Below are positions 10,781 to 21,049 of a DNA stretch of 64,000 nt, piece by piece. A model generated the notes under the pieces. The model did no database searches. It was not told the origin of the DNA and worked only from the letters and a program-made list of their open reading frames with translations. The DNA is from Obelidium mucronatum (taxonomy: Eukaryota; Chytridiomycota; Chytridiomycetes; Chytridiales; Chytriomycetaceae). The stretch is taken from the NCBI GenBank assembly GCA_025765595.1, contig JAIVFH010000112.1:40022-104021 (forward strand), in the 5' to 3' direction. Numbering within the stretch: the stretch's first letter is position 1; each line of letters opens with the position of its first letter. Both the position numbers and the translations under genes were made by a program.

Positions 10781-11833
10781 TCACTCAATCACGTTGAACG
10801 AATTCGCGTCTAAACAGTGGTAGAATTCAGTTAATGTGATAAGAAAAGCCACCATAATACTTACGGCCTGCCAACCAGTACGACAATCTCCGCATGACAC
10901 TCGCTCAGAGTTGCGTAAAAAAGAATCGCAAGTATTACAAAGTTGAATCAGCTTGCTGCAATTCACACAGCAACATTGCAAGGGCCGACTGACAAAGGGA
11001 GAACACGTTGAGCAAACGAGTTTTCTGCAAATACCACATGATAAGAGGCATTCATTGCAAAAATTTACAACATTCTTGTTGCAATTGCCACAAAATAAGT
11101 CATCGTCTCCTGTCCATTCGAAAAAGGGCAAGTAGCATTCCCCATTATCACAAACACTCTTCTTACACCCGCCGTCACAAACTCGCGAATCAATAGAGCA
11201 TAACTGTGCCGTACAGTGAGTACATTTGATCACACAGGTCTCACACAAGAGCTCTGTACATCGCGCACATTCATCCAAACACATCATGCAAACTGCGATT
11301 GGACCATCGCAACAGGGAGTTTTCGTGAAAGAACATTGCCAACACGCTTTTTCATGGCACTTGGAGCATGGCTTGCAGCTTTCCTCAAAGCAACTTGTGC
11401 AACAACTGTTGGAGCAGTGGATGCAATGTCCTGCGCAATCTTCACAGATTGTCGATTCACACTCTTTGTTGAAGCAGATAGTTACACAGCTTATGCACAG
11501 CTCCTTCGTCTGTGAAGATTTCTTTTCGCAGTCCACACATGTTTGGTGGCATTTTCGACAGAGTTGGATGTCTTCTTGGCAACGATCACAAACATTGGAC
11601 TCATCCAGTGTGGAAAGAGATTTCGAGCAGAAATCGCAATGATATGAAAACCCCAGTATGATGTTGATCAGCTCCTCTGGTAGTCTGCAACAAAGGACTT
11701 CAACAACGGTTTCTCGACGCGTTTGCCGTATGTTTTCGTGAGTGATCAAAGAAGTCTCGCTGCAGCTACTTTCTTTGTTTGGTGTCGATGAAGCGGACCA
11801 AACGGTAGATATCACGGTGGCGCTCCCTTCCAT
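10781..11833 (-). CDS. Extremely cysteine-rich protein with F-box-like N-terminus
   Basis: About 350 aa if unspliced. I recognise no named family. Residues 1-45 are polar; then RLPEELINIILGF resembles the start of an F-box. From about residue 65 to 325 there are roughly 55 cysteines in repeating CxxC-x(4-8)-CxxC pairs with some interposed His and aromatic residues. This suggests a long chain of zinc ribbons or treble clefs, or a disulphide-poor intracellular zinc protein. No signal peptide. A canonical intron (GTAAGT .. TTTAG, about 54 bp) lies near 10808-10862; splicing it would replace the hydrophobic tail by a few residues. If the F-box is real, the product would be an SCF ubiquitin-ligase adaptor with a metal-bound interaction domain; that is inference. 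Confidence 0.7.
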   Translation of the reverse strand: MEGSATVISTVWSASSTPNKESSCSETSLITHENIRQTRRETVVEVLCCRLPEELINIILGFSYHCDFCSKSLSTLDESNVCDRCQEDIQLCRKCHQTCVDCEKKSSQTKELCISCVTICFNKECESTICEDCAGHCIHCSNSCCTSCFEESCKPCSKCHEKACWQCSFTKTPCCDGPIAVCMMCLDECARCTELLCETCVIKCTHCTAQLCSIDSRVCDGGCKKSVCDNGECYLPFFEWTGDDDLFCGNCNKNVVNFCNECLLSCGICRKLVCSTCSPFVSRPLQCCCVNCSKLIQLCNTCDSFLRNSERVSCGDCRTGWQAVSIMVAFLITLTEFYHCLDANSFNVIE

Positions 11834-11968
11834 TCCCTTGTTTTAAATCTGACAATTTTGGACTGACATGCCCCAAACATCACAACTATGCAGAAAAGAG
11901 GATTCACTTTTGAGATCACTTTTATTTCATCTGGAAAACATGGAAATTTCAAACCCATGGCGTATTGG

Positions 11969-12178
11969 CTATACCATTTTCCTTCGCTTTAGCTTTTGTT
12001 GTATGAACGCACCCACGCGATAAGAACCAGTAAGAAAGCACATGATACGCACCGCCCCAAGAAGCACCCACAAAATCAACGTATTGACGGAGTTTTCAAG
12101 AAATCTTTTGAAGGCAGCATAAAATGAATTGCTTTTTTTTCTTTTTTGAGGGGGCTTGGTCTTTGAGGAATGGCTCAA
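11969..12178 (-). CDS. Possible small single-pass membrane protein
   Basis: Open frame of 69 codons: a basic N-terminus (SKTKPPQKRKKS), one or two hydrophobic segments (TLILWVLLGAVRIMCFL) and a basic tail (KLKRRK). The layout is plausible for a small tail- or signal-anchored protein, but length and lack of a recognised homologue make it uncertain. It lies in the gap between the Cys-rich gene and the polyproline membrane protein, transcribed away from the latter. The 267 bp between them hold nothing else I can support. Confidence 0.3.
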   Translation of the reverse strand: MSHSSKTKPPQKRKKSNSFYAAFKRFLENSVNTLILWVLLGAVRIMCFLTGSYRVGAFIQQKLKRRKMV

Positions 12179-12445
12179 ACAGCTTGCGTTACAGCTACAG
12201 ACTGCAACTCTGATCGATAAGAACCGATGCCATCAAAAAATGAGACTGAGTAGTTCCCTGGGCATCTATTCAACTTGAACGCACTCATCCACCAAGTTAC
12301 CCAGCAGCACCTTCTGTTAAAAAAAGCGGCCATTTATCTGCACCTGATTCCCGTAGAACATAGTGACATCAATGTTTAACTGAAGTTAAACTGATAAGCC
12401 AATTGTCTAAGATTTACAAATTCTAATCAGAGAGCAGAGCACAAC

Positions 12446-14771
12446 ATGAGCGCTCCTCCTCCACCTCCACCGCCGCCGCCGCCACCACCACCAGCACCAA
12501 TACCTTTCAAAATATCATCTTCCACAACCAGATCAACACCCTCCTCTCGTCCCATATCCGGCATCCAATCTCTCCCACACCTCACCCCTCCAGCATCCTC
12601 ACGCGTTTCAGTTGCCCCACCACTACCACCAAGTGCAGCAGCAGGAGCAACAAACATTCCTAGAATATCTCAATCTCAAACCCGCAGCGCCTCTGTTTCA
12701 GCCGTCCACACTGCCACAATATCAAACCCAATATCAACAACCTGGAATCAAGAACGCCCGCTTCCAAGTAAAGACACCCCTTCCTCCTCAAGCGAAACCC
12801 AGCTCCGTTTCGCGTCGAGCGCAACTGTAAACAGCGGTACTGGTGGAACTGGTGGAGGTAAAGATGCAGCAGCAGCAGCGACAGAAAAAAGCAAGTATTC
12901 CATGCAGTCCTTGGAAGGCGTTGTCGGCACACGTGAGATTGCCCGCCTCGAAGCCAAACGACAAAAAGAAGAAGACCGGGAACGGAAACGCGTACAATCT
13001 GCGATCGACGCGTCGTATTACTCGTCTTCGGGAACCCTGAATATAAACCTCAAACCGGGCGTTGCACCACCGGAATCGGAAACCTACGCGATCCGAAGAA
13101 GGGCCAAACAGGAGCGGAAGAGAGTGAATTGTATTGCTGTTGCGGTGGGTGTTCCACTTGTTCTTGTGGCTGTTGGGGTTCTTGGCGCGTGTCTCTACTT
13201 TTTCTATTTTAATGCGGTGGTGACTGTTGGAGTTGTTGTGGCTGCGGATGATTTGAATGCGAATGGGACGATTAGTAAGTCTGATGCAGCAACGTTGTCA
13301 CTCAAGTATATCGTCAAGACAATCAAACTCTGTGAATCTATTGATTCTTCCAGTTGAGTTATTATTTTATTGCTCTTCCTCAACAAGGTCCAATCAACAT
13401 GCTCATTTCCAAAACGAAAAAATTACAGATGTTGGAACAGAAGCAGGGTCAAATTGCATCGCAATCTACACAAACCCACTAACCGATAAACCAACCTCAT
13501 CCTACACACTATCCAACGCAATCTCCGAATTCGACCCAAACACTCTCGAATTCCACAATTACCCCGGCTTCGAACCACACAAAACAGCATGGACAAACGT
13601 CCTCTCCCCTGAATCCCTCTCCCTCCTCACCGCCACAAAAACCCTCGTCCTCAATTGGAACACTGTCACATACAACTACATTCTCATATCCACTTACAAA
13701 CCCGTGAAAATCACTGCCAAAATAAACCTCCCAACTTTGGACCTGCCCGCTGCAAAACAACTGGCGGCGATCCCGGGAACAAGCTATATCCTCGCCACAC
13801 GCGGATACGACAGCACGGCCCAAGAATTCCAACAAACCTCCTCCGGCGGTCTCTACACGGCGTCTCGAAAACCGCTGCTCGCATACCAAACCCAAAACGG
13901 CACATCCTTGATCCTGAATCCGTATAACGTCAGACCTGTCACCCCTTACTTCCAAGATGAAATCTTGCCTTCTGTCGAAACTGAAATTTGGGTTCCCTTG
14001 TATGAACCGATTCAGTTATCTTTCACGCGGGAAGGGCTCCAAAGACGAAGGCTGCATGTGGATTTGGTGATGGATCGGGCGAGTCAGCTTGTTCAAGGGA
14101 TCGTGTCGCCAGAGACTTTGAATAGCACGGGTGCGAGTGGGAGAGCAGAGGTTGGAAATTGTGTGGACGCGCAAGGGAATTCAATCTATCTACCGGCGTT
14201 GCAGTTTTCGGCTGCTGTTGTAGTGGATGCGGCCGCCACTTCAGAAAACAGTGTCGGCCTCGAAAAGTACTTTGTCTGGATCAAAAGCCAACGCGTGATG
14301 CTGCAAGTTTCTGTGGTTGTTAAGCTTGGGGATAATGGAGGAAAGTGGGTAACAGGGGCGAGTACTGATTTGAATGCAGACTCCCAAATTATCGGAGTTA
14401 GTGTGGCTGTCCTTCCCATGGATATTGGACAGCTTCCAAACCAAGACGGACTCCTGAATCCGATTATTGGAAACTCTTCTACGGCTTCTGGCAATAATCG
14501 AAGAAACAGGGCTCTCATTGTTCCGAAAGTCGCGTCTGTTGTGCAAAGCAGTGCAGGATTCTTGCAGTTGGTTGGCTTGACTGGGAATGCTATCATGGAC
14601 AAATTTTCGAGATCAAATCAAGTAGGACTTTCAGGCTTTGGGAAGTTGATGGTACGCTGTGGAGAGTTTGGTGGGTGGTTGGGTGGCAGCTCAAACTGTA
14701 TCAGTCCGAATGCGACTTGGGTTGGATTTGAGGAAGCAAGCTTCTGGCTGCAATGGAAAGGATTCCTATAG
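12446..14771 (+). CDS. Single-pass membrane protein with polyproline N-terminus, unknown function
   Basis: Two exons, 12446-13274 and 13429-14771, join in phase 1 (GTAAGT .. TTACAG) to give 723 aa. The N-terminus is a run of 13 prolines followed by about 150 residues of Ser/Thr/Pro-rich, presumably cytoplasmic, disordered sequence. A basic helix-like segment follows (ARLEAKRQKEEDRERKR), then one strong membrane helix near residues 232-255 (VAVGVPLVLVAVGVLGACLYF). The roughly 460-residue part after it is rich in Thr/Asn/Val with scattered Cys and N-glycosylation sequons, as for an extracellular domain (type II orientation). No catalytic motif recognised. The polyproline tract could bind profilin, WW or SH3 partners. 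Confidence 0.75.
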
Positions 14772-15008
14772 ATTACATATTTAGACCATAGATTGAGCAG
14801 TAAAACTCAAGCAGTAAACAATTGATGAATTACGAGTCAACAGTGTTATTTGCACAAAAAAAAATGAAAAGAAATCCCAATCCCAACTCTACTACAACTA
14901 GGAAACGACAAAAACAAGGGCAAAAGAAATACAAAAGAAAGAAACTGCAGAAAAAAAAGACGAAATAATAAACAGGAAAAAAGGACTCCGTCATACAAAG
15001 ACAACGCT

Positions 15009-16923
15009 TCAATGAAGCTTCTTCTTCTCCTTTCGGCTCAAGTGCTCTCCATTTTCTTGTGACACCTTCAAGCAAAGCATGTCGCCAACCTCGCTAATCT
15101 GTTCAAGTGCCCATTTGATATCTTCCATCGTATGAGCAGCACTGATACAGAATCGAACACGCGATGTAATAATGGGAGTGGCGGGGTACCCAACAACGAC
15201 AACGGCAATACCTCGCTTCAGCATCTCCCGTGAAAAGGCTGGAATCTTGGCTGGGTGGCACAATAGAAGTGGAACGACTGGACTATCAACACCATAGACG
15301 ATAAAGCCCATACGCTTCAGCTCGGAGCAAAAGAACTTGGAGTTGAGAGCCAACTGTTGAATTCTACGACGACCGTCGTTTCCATTTTCTTCTCCCATGA
15401 TAATTCTCATACTAGTGATGATTTGCTGAAGGATGGGTGGGGTGATGGATTCGGCGTAAATGTTGGAGTGAGATGTAAATCGCATGTGGTCAACAACTTG
15501 TTTGCTAGCAGCCAAGTAACCTCCGGCACCACCAAAGGACTTGGTAAATGTTCCCATCAAGACGTCAACGTTGCTTGGGTCAATTCCAAAGTAATCACAG
15601 ATACCACGACCATTGGGTCCTGAAAAATCATTTTCAAATCAGTACATCATGCCGGCAAATAACAGTAAGACACAATACACACCCATAGCTCCGACACTGT
15701 GGGCTTCGTCCAGGTACAGGTAAAACTTGTACTTTTCCTTCAAGGCAACGATACCAGGCAAGTTGCAAATGTTACCCTCCATAGAGTAGAGTCCTTCCAC
15801 AACAACCAAAATCTTCTTCCATGGACGGTGAGTACGTGGCTGTCCTTGTGAAATGGCATCACGAAGTACAGACTCCAAGTCCTTCATGTCATTGTGCTTG
15901 AAGACACGAATGGCGGCCCCAGAAACACGGGCACCAAACACGAGGGAAGAGTGGTTGAGTTCGTCACTGATAATCAAAGATCCCTTGGAAACAAGGGAAG
16001 GAAGAGTGGTGGAGTTCGTGGCGAATCCCATAGAGACAATCATGGCAGCTTCCTTTCCCATAAAACGAGCAACCAGAGCCTCAGCTTCGAGATGCAAGTC
16101 GGATGATCCATTGTCCATACGAGCAGCACCGCTGGAGACACCATATCTAGTGATGTGACAAGTTAGCAAAAGACACTTGGGTGGTAGTGGTAGAGATTAC
16201 GGAAAAATTGCGTGTGGGCCTCATTTCTGAGCGATGATAACAAGAACAGGTGTACTCACTTCTTGATGGCAGTTTCCACAGCATCCGCACAGGGTCCTTC
16301 GTTCTGAGCAAAACCAAGGTAGTTGTAGGACGACAAGTTGAGCACCTCCCGTTTAGTTCCAGTGAGGGAAAACGACTTGTTGTAGTCCTTTGAAGTGCGG
16401 TCCAGCAGCGTCACGGTTCGTCCCGGCACGTTAGTGATTGGCCTGTTAAAGACATCGCGGATGCGCATGTAGAGACGGCGGTGGTAGAAGGTGTCGAAGC
16501 CCGAGTTGAGCGGAGCGTATCCCTGAGCAAGTCGTTAGACGGGCGATCACTATAAACAAACAAACAAGATAAACAACGCACGTTCTTGTTGCGCAGGTGC
16601 GAGAAGGCAGCCGGGTTCAGGCGGAAGCCAAAGAAGTCCCTGACGTGGCCGGACACAATCAGGATGAAGTACGACAGGTAGGTCGTGATGAGCACGTGCA
16701 GCGGCGTGGCCTCGATGCAGTGCTCGACGGCGCCGTCGCCGCGCCGCACGAAGCCGCCGAGGTCGTCGGGCGAGTTGCTCGGCTGCGCTGCGGCGCCGCC
16801 CGGCGACGGCTTCGGCGGGAAGAGGCCGACGGGCGCGTCGAACAGCGGCGGCGGCGAGAGAAGATCCGTCGACGACTGCGGCGGCTGGCGGGTGCTGAAG
16901 TGCGCGCGAGACCCTTTTCCCAT
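15009..16923 (-). CDS. LCB2: Serine palmitoyltransferase catalytic subunit 2
   Basis: Pyridoxal-phosphate enzyme condensing serine with palmitoyl-CoA, the first step of sphingolipid synthesis, acting in the ER as a heterodimer with LCB1. Four exons, 16923-16582, 16522-16260, 16146-15683 and 15619-15009, join in phase to 559 aa, the normal length. A membrane helix lies at residues about 75-95. Other landmarks are [12 protein letters not shown], the DELNHSS and [16 protein letters not shown] motifs, and [13 protein letters not shown] with the PLP-binding lysine that is present in LCB2 and absent from LCB1. The N-terminal exon is GC-rich and codes for a Pro/Ala-rich extension. Confidence 0.97.
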
Positions 16924-17438
16924 TCTGTCTTCTTCTTTTTGTTTTTTGGGGTTTGTCCAATTTGCAGTTTGTCAAATGAAGGAACGCACTCACTGTGAGT
17001 AATTTAAACTAAACTGGTGGAAATGCGTGGTTCGCAGAGCTTTATTCGGTCGAGCGAGAGAGGCGGGTCTGCTGCGGCGGGCGGGTCGGCAAGGAGGCGG
17101 GAAAATTTGATTAATAACTGCTGCGAAAGAGTCGACATGGGTCATCAGCTTACTCAAGGATTGCTTCTTCAATCTTCAACAATTCTAATAGATATTGCAA
17201 TAATTTATAGTGCGTTCAATGCTTTCCTAAATATTCTTCAGTGTACGACCGATTATTAATGATTAATGTTTGAAACTCTGAAATCAACTTCAATTACAAA
17301 TGCTATTATACTACATTGGTAATAACAATATATTCCATGACAAGAAAGAGAGAGTTCCCAGCTTGCTTCCCAACAAGCGCCAATCACATGACTCAACTCC
17401 AAACAAGTTTTGTGCCAAAATGGGATTGTTTGTTTACT
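16924..17438. other. Intergenic region upstream of LCB2
   Basis: 515 bp. Contains the LCB2 promoter side and the 3' side of the potassium-channel gene. I see no gene or clear structured element in it. Confidence 0.5.
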
Positions 17439-18361
17439 TTAACGATTGCGAAGTAACGGCGTGCACTCATTATATTTCAAACTCTTTCGTTTTCGGCAAG
17501 TATCAGTGACTTGTTCTGTTACGAGTTTTGATCCTCCCAATGTTGCCTCTCCAATTGATACTCCGATTCGAGTCATTCCCAGAAACCCACCTACAACAAA
17601 CCACACAAACAAACTTCTAGCCCCCACAGTCTGTGGCACGACATCTCCGAACCCCAATGTCGCCAAAGTAGTGAATGTAAAATACACTCCATCAAAAAAC
17701 CACCAGCCTTCCAACGACGAAAAGACGGCAGCACTAAACGTTAAGTAACACCCAAACAAGACCAGCTGTTGCCTGACTCTCCGGTTTACCAGCCGCGTCT
17801 GCAACCAACAAACTGTATTCCTTCGTTCATCTTGATTTCCAAAGAGGATTGTCCACAAGCAAAAAAAAGGAAGTGCTCATCGGAGCATGATCATTTGCTG
17901 TAGTTGTCGTACGATTCGTTGGCAAGCAAGGATCCAATGTGTCTTTCCAGATGTCTTGCCTTCTGCCAACCAAAAGAGTCGAATAAATCAGCAATCCAGT
18001 CATCATCATCCCCACAGGTGTCAAAAGGAGCAAGAATCCTTTCCCGAAACTTGTTTGGGGGCTCACGTCGCCGAACCCAATGCAAGTAACCACCCCTACC
18101 ACAAAGTACAAAGCCTTATTCAGATCCCATGCTTCAATGAGCGAGTAAAGCCCACTCGCTGAAATTACAATGAGACTCAACAGCGTTACGAGAAAAGTAA
18201 CATGTCGCTCCAGCAATCTTGTACTTGATGTTTGGTCTTGGGGGCTTGGTACCCGCCGCCAATAATACGGTGGTTAATATGCTCTCACGAATTTTCAAGT
18301 TTTTTGAAAACAAAATGTTGAAATCCGTTGAAGCACCGCCCTTATGACTCACTGCCAGCAA
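17439..18361 (-). CDS. Two-pore-domain potassium channel, TOK-like; N-terminal helices not found
   Basis: Two selectivity filters are plain: TCIGFGDVSPQT in the first pore and TLGFGDVVPQT in the second, each between two hydrophobic helices. The exon from about 18190 to 17909 joins that ending at 17439 through an intron with donor GTACGA and acceptor AAATCAAG, keeping frame (PTN-HERRNT). A further upstream exon (18361 to about 18290) can be joined by a 54-bp intron with donor GTGAGA. Fungal TOK channels have four extra helices before the first pore; I cannot find hydrophobic exons for them in the kilobase upstream. Either this is a four-helix variant or the 5' end is eroded or missed. Role: plasma-membrane outward K+ current. 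Confidence 0.75.
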
Positions 18362-19309
18362 CTACTGCCAACCTCCGTAATCCTGCTGCAGCTACATCTA
18401 TGAATGAGTAAGTAGTCACGAACATTGATACAGACGGGTTTATGAGCTCATACGGTTTAGCACTCTTTTCTCTTTTCAGGATGCAATAACTTCGACATCA
18501 CGACAAGACCGTCGAAATCACTCAATCACCGATTGCTCTTACAGCTCTATCTATGTGAGAGACTCTTAACGAAACACAACACCAATGGTAGGGTCCTTTT
18601 TATTAATTTGAACACCAACCTATCACTAACTCTCAAAGACAACCATCACAAACCATCACACCATCTCATGAATACAGGCCTCTGTGAGGTCAGCTGGTAC
18701 GGCACGCAACGCTCGCTATACAAGTGCTCAAATCATGGATTTTATAACCGTGTTACCTACAACACCGTATTACCCCAAACGGTTGCGAGAGAAACGACAT
18801 GTGATCCCAAAGTGTTGTCGACGCATGGCTGGAAGCTATCAATAAGCCAAGAAGGTTGTCAGCATTCTGCCGGCATCGCAGGAACGACGAAACGTTGGTT
18901 CCATAGCTGGAGGTACTCGCTCAGCCTCAAGACGTCCATTGAGGCATTGATTGATGCTATCGGATATATGTTGTGTTGAAGGTTAGTTGCGGTATCCGTT
19001 ATCGAACACAGTGTCAACTTGGATTGTAGGTTTAACAAGGCATCCTGTCTTTTATTATTGACAGACTTTGCTTTGAGTGTCGTTGCGTAGTTTTCCTTGC
19101 TGTTGCGTTTTACCATTGCAAGACTGACATCAACTAAAGCTGCCAGATTCTTATGTAGTGATGGGGTCTGTTTCCGATGTACTGTTCAGACCCTAAAAAT
19201 TCCTGGCACTCTCTTGTCGATTGTAGCAAGACAGTCTATTATTTTATCTATTAATAAAGACTACTTTGATTTCCTTTGTGTTGGTTTGTTTTTGCTGAAT
19301 TGTATGATG
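18362..19309. other. Intergenic region, no gene supported
   Basis: About 950 bp. Short open frames on both strands lack hydrophobic or motif content that would make them exons of the potassium channel or separate genes. I see no tRNA and no clear repeat here. Confidence 0.45.
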
Positions 19310-19386
19310 GGGGTGCTTTTGTCGTTACACCGGGGTGCTTTTGTAGGTACACTGGGGTGCTTTTGTCAAAACAGCAGGGTGCTTTA
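19310..19386. repeat. 22-bp minisatellite, four copies
   Basis: The core GGGGTGCTTTTGT recurs with an exact 22-bp period (core starts near 19312, 19334, 19356, 19378). The variable bases are in the spacer and the last copy is degenerate. 22 is not a multiple of three, so the array is unlikely to be coding in any one frame. Confidence 0.85.
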
Positions 19387-19858
19387 AGCTGGAAATCGAG
19401 AAGAGCATACTAACCACCGTACAATAAATTGAAAAAATAGAAGCCATGGCAGACGCCATTGAAAAGCAAGTACCATCATGAATATATGAAGGACTTAAGA
19501 ATGTAGCAGGTCGTTCAGACAGAACGTAGTATAGGTGCGTGAAGTGGAAGAATCCTTGTAGCGCCATTCCACATTGAATGCCATTTTCAGAAGATACGAG
19601 ATCTGATGCGATATTTAAGAACGAGGTCAATATGCCAAAGAGGAAGGATGCGTGAAGGCGGATATTTTCTGCTGAAGACATGATGATGCATTGGAAGGAA
19701 AGGAATGTTGAGATCGGTATCAACACGGTGCTATGAAAGTTGCATGCGGTATCCATTTGTTTTGGGGAAATAACTTTTATACGGACCACCGTATTGCGCG
19801 ATAAAGGGAAAACTTTGGCGGCTGTTTGACGGAGCCCCCAAAAACGCCCCAATCTCAA
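19325..19858 (-). CDS. Doubtful open frame with hydrophobic segments
   Basis: 177 codons with several hydrophobic stretches (for example LIPISTFLSFQCII and SMASAMASIFSIYC), which could be the remains of a membrane protein. However, the 3' third runs into the 22-bp minisatellite, no family is recognised, and no partner exons are evident. I keep it only as a possibility. Confidence 0.25.
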   Translation of the reverse strand: MRLGRFWGLRQTAAKVFPLSRNTVVRIKVISPKQMDTACNFHSTVLIPISTFLSFQCIIMSSAENIRLHASFLFGILTSFLNIASDLVSSENGIQCGMALQGFFHFTHLYYVLSERPATFLSPSYIHDGTCFSMASAMASIFSIYCTVVSMLFSISSLKHPAVLTKAPQCTYKSTPV

Positions 19859-19933
19859 ACCTCACATATTGAAGAAAAAGAAAACAAAATGTCTATAGAC
19901 CAAGAATTATTTATGTTTACTAAAACAAACGTA

Positions 19934-20641
19934 TTATACATGAATTACAGAATGAAACTCTAATCCACCTCTCGACGCGAATCGATCCCCACAAAACCCA
20001 CACACAAAAACAACTTGCACCGCTCCCTCACCGGAATTACACCCCACCGGCTTTGGAATCTGCTGGATTTCATTCTTTCGATGTTTGGCTAAAATATGGC
20101 TCCTCCAATGCCCTCTCTGTGTGAATCGGGCGTTACAAACGGCACACTGGAACGGCTTCTGACCGGAATGCAGGGTTTCATGGCGCTTTAAATTGAACGA
20201 TTTGCTAAACTTTGCAGGGCATTTAGTGCAATGGAACGGTCGGTCGTCGAAATGCGTGCTCTTGATATGTGCTTGGAGGTTGTATGTTGTGCTGAAAGAT
20301 TCTGAACAGTGGGGGCATTGCGGTCTGTTATTGTGCATTCGTGCCAGGGCTGGTTCTAGAGACGCTGAAGAGTATGTGCAGCCGAATGGCGGGGGTGATG
20401 CACTGCCATTTTGTTGGTAACAATTGTTGCTTGGTGTTGGGCTTGGAGGGGCTTGACTACCAAGATGACAAGATATTGGAGGGAGAAAAGGAGAAGGAAT
20501 CGGTGATGAATAGCATGCATGTGAACTATTGGAAGCATAATGCTGAACCGGGACTTTAACGCTTCCGGATAGTGGTCGAGAGTCCCAGAGGGCTGAAAAG
20601 GATGGCAGTTCTTTTGCTGAAGGAGTCAGAGGGCTTCGCAT
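19934..20641 (-). CDS. C2H2 zinc-finger protein
   Basis: 235 aa, single exon. The N-terminal 110 residues are Ser/Pro-rich and disordered. Three canonical fingers follow: CPHCSESFSTTYNLQAHIKSTH, spaced C-x2-C-x12-H-x4-H; then a CTKCPAKF finger and a CAVCNARF finger, joined by TGEKP-like linkers (FDDRPF, SGQKPF). After a 25-residue spacer comes a fourth, C-terminal finger (CGFCGDRFASRGGLEFH..H). Probable sequence-specific transcription factor; the target is unknown. The start is the first Met in the frame. Confidence 0.88.
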   Translation of the reverse strand: MRSPLTPSAKELPSFSALWDSRPLSGSVKVPVQHYASNSSHACYSSPIPSPFLPPISCHLGSQAPPSPTPSNNCYQQNGSASPPPFGCTYSSASLEPALARMHNNRPQCPHCSESFSTTYNLQAHIKSTHFDDRPFHCTKCPAKFSKSFNLKRHETLHSGQKPFQCAVCNARFTQRGHWRSHILAKHRKNEIQQIPKPVGCNSGEGAVQVVFVCGFCGDRFASRGGLEFHSVIHV

Positions 20642-20992
20642 TAAAATTGATACAAGTGATTCACGCTATATGAGCGTGTTGCTATGGCTTGCTTTTGTAC
20701 AGTTTCATGTTTGAACTTGTTACTACATTGAACCTGTTTCTGTCACACTTGCAGTACTAACGCAAAAAGTTTAGAAAGCACAACTGAAATCAGATAAAAA
20801 TGGTTCAACTTCGATCAGATCAATTAATTTCGCAAGTTCGAACTTGTGTCGCCGTTCATCAAAGAACAATTTTTTATTCTGTTGTTCAAATCTTCAAAAA
20901 ACCAAATGAGAAAAGATTCCTCAAGTTCAAAAATGCAAGAGCAAAACACTAAAGGTTTTAAACTGCGAGAGCCTCCCAAATTCGAAAAACCA

Positions 20993-21000
20993 TATAAATA
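20993..21000 (+). promoter_or_regulatory. TATA box of the UNC93-like gene A
   Basis: TATAAATA 50 bp before the start codon at 21050. A GCCTCCC element lies at 20971-20977, resembling the GCCACCC found before the TATA boxes of paralogues B and C but at a different distance. Confidence 0.65.
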
Positions 21001-21049
21001 GGGAACCCCTGCTTGCCGTTTTCGGATATCCAAACACCAACCAAAGCAA

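Noticed and set aside
18533..18979. 148-codon plus-strand open frame
   Set aside because: No recognisable features and codon use unlike neighbouring genes; probably chance.
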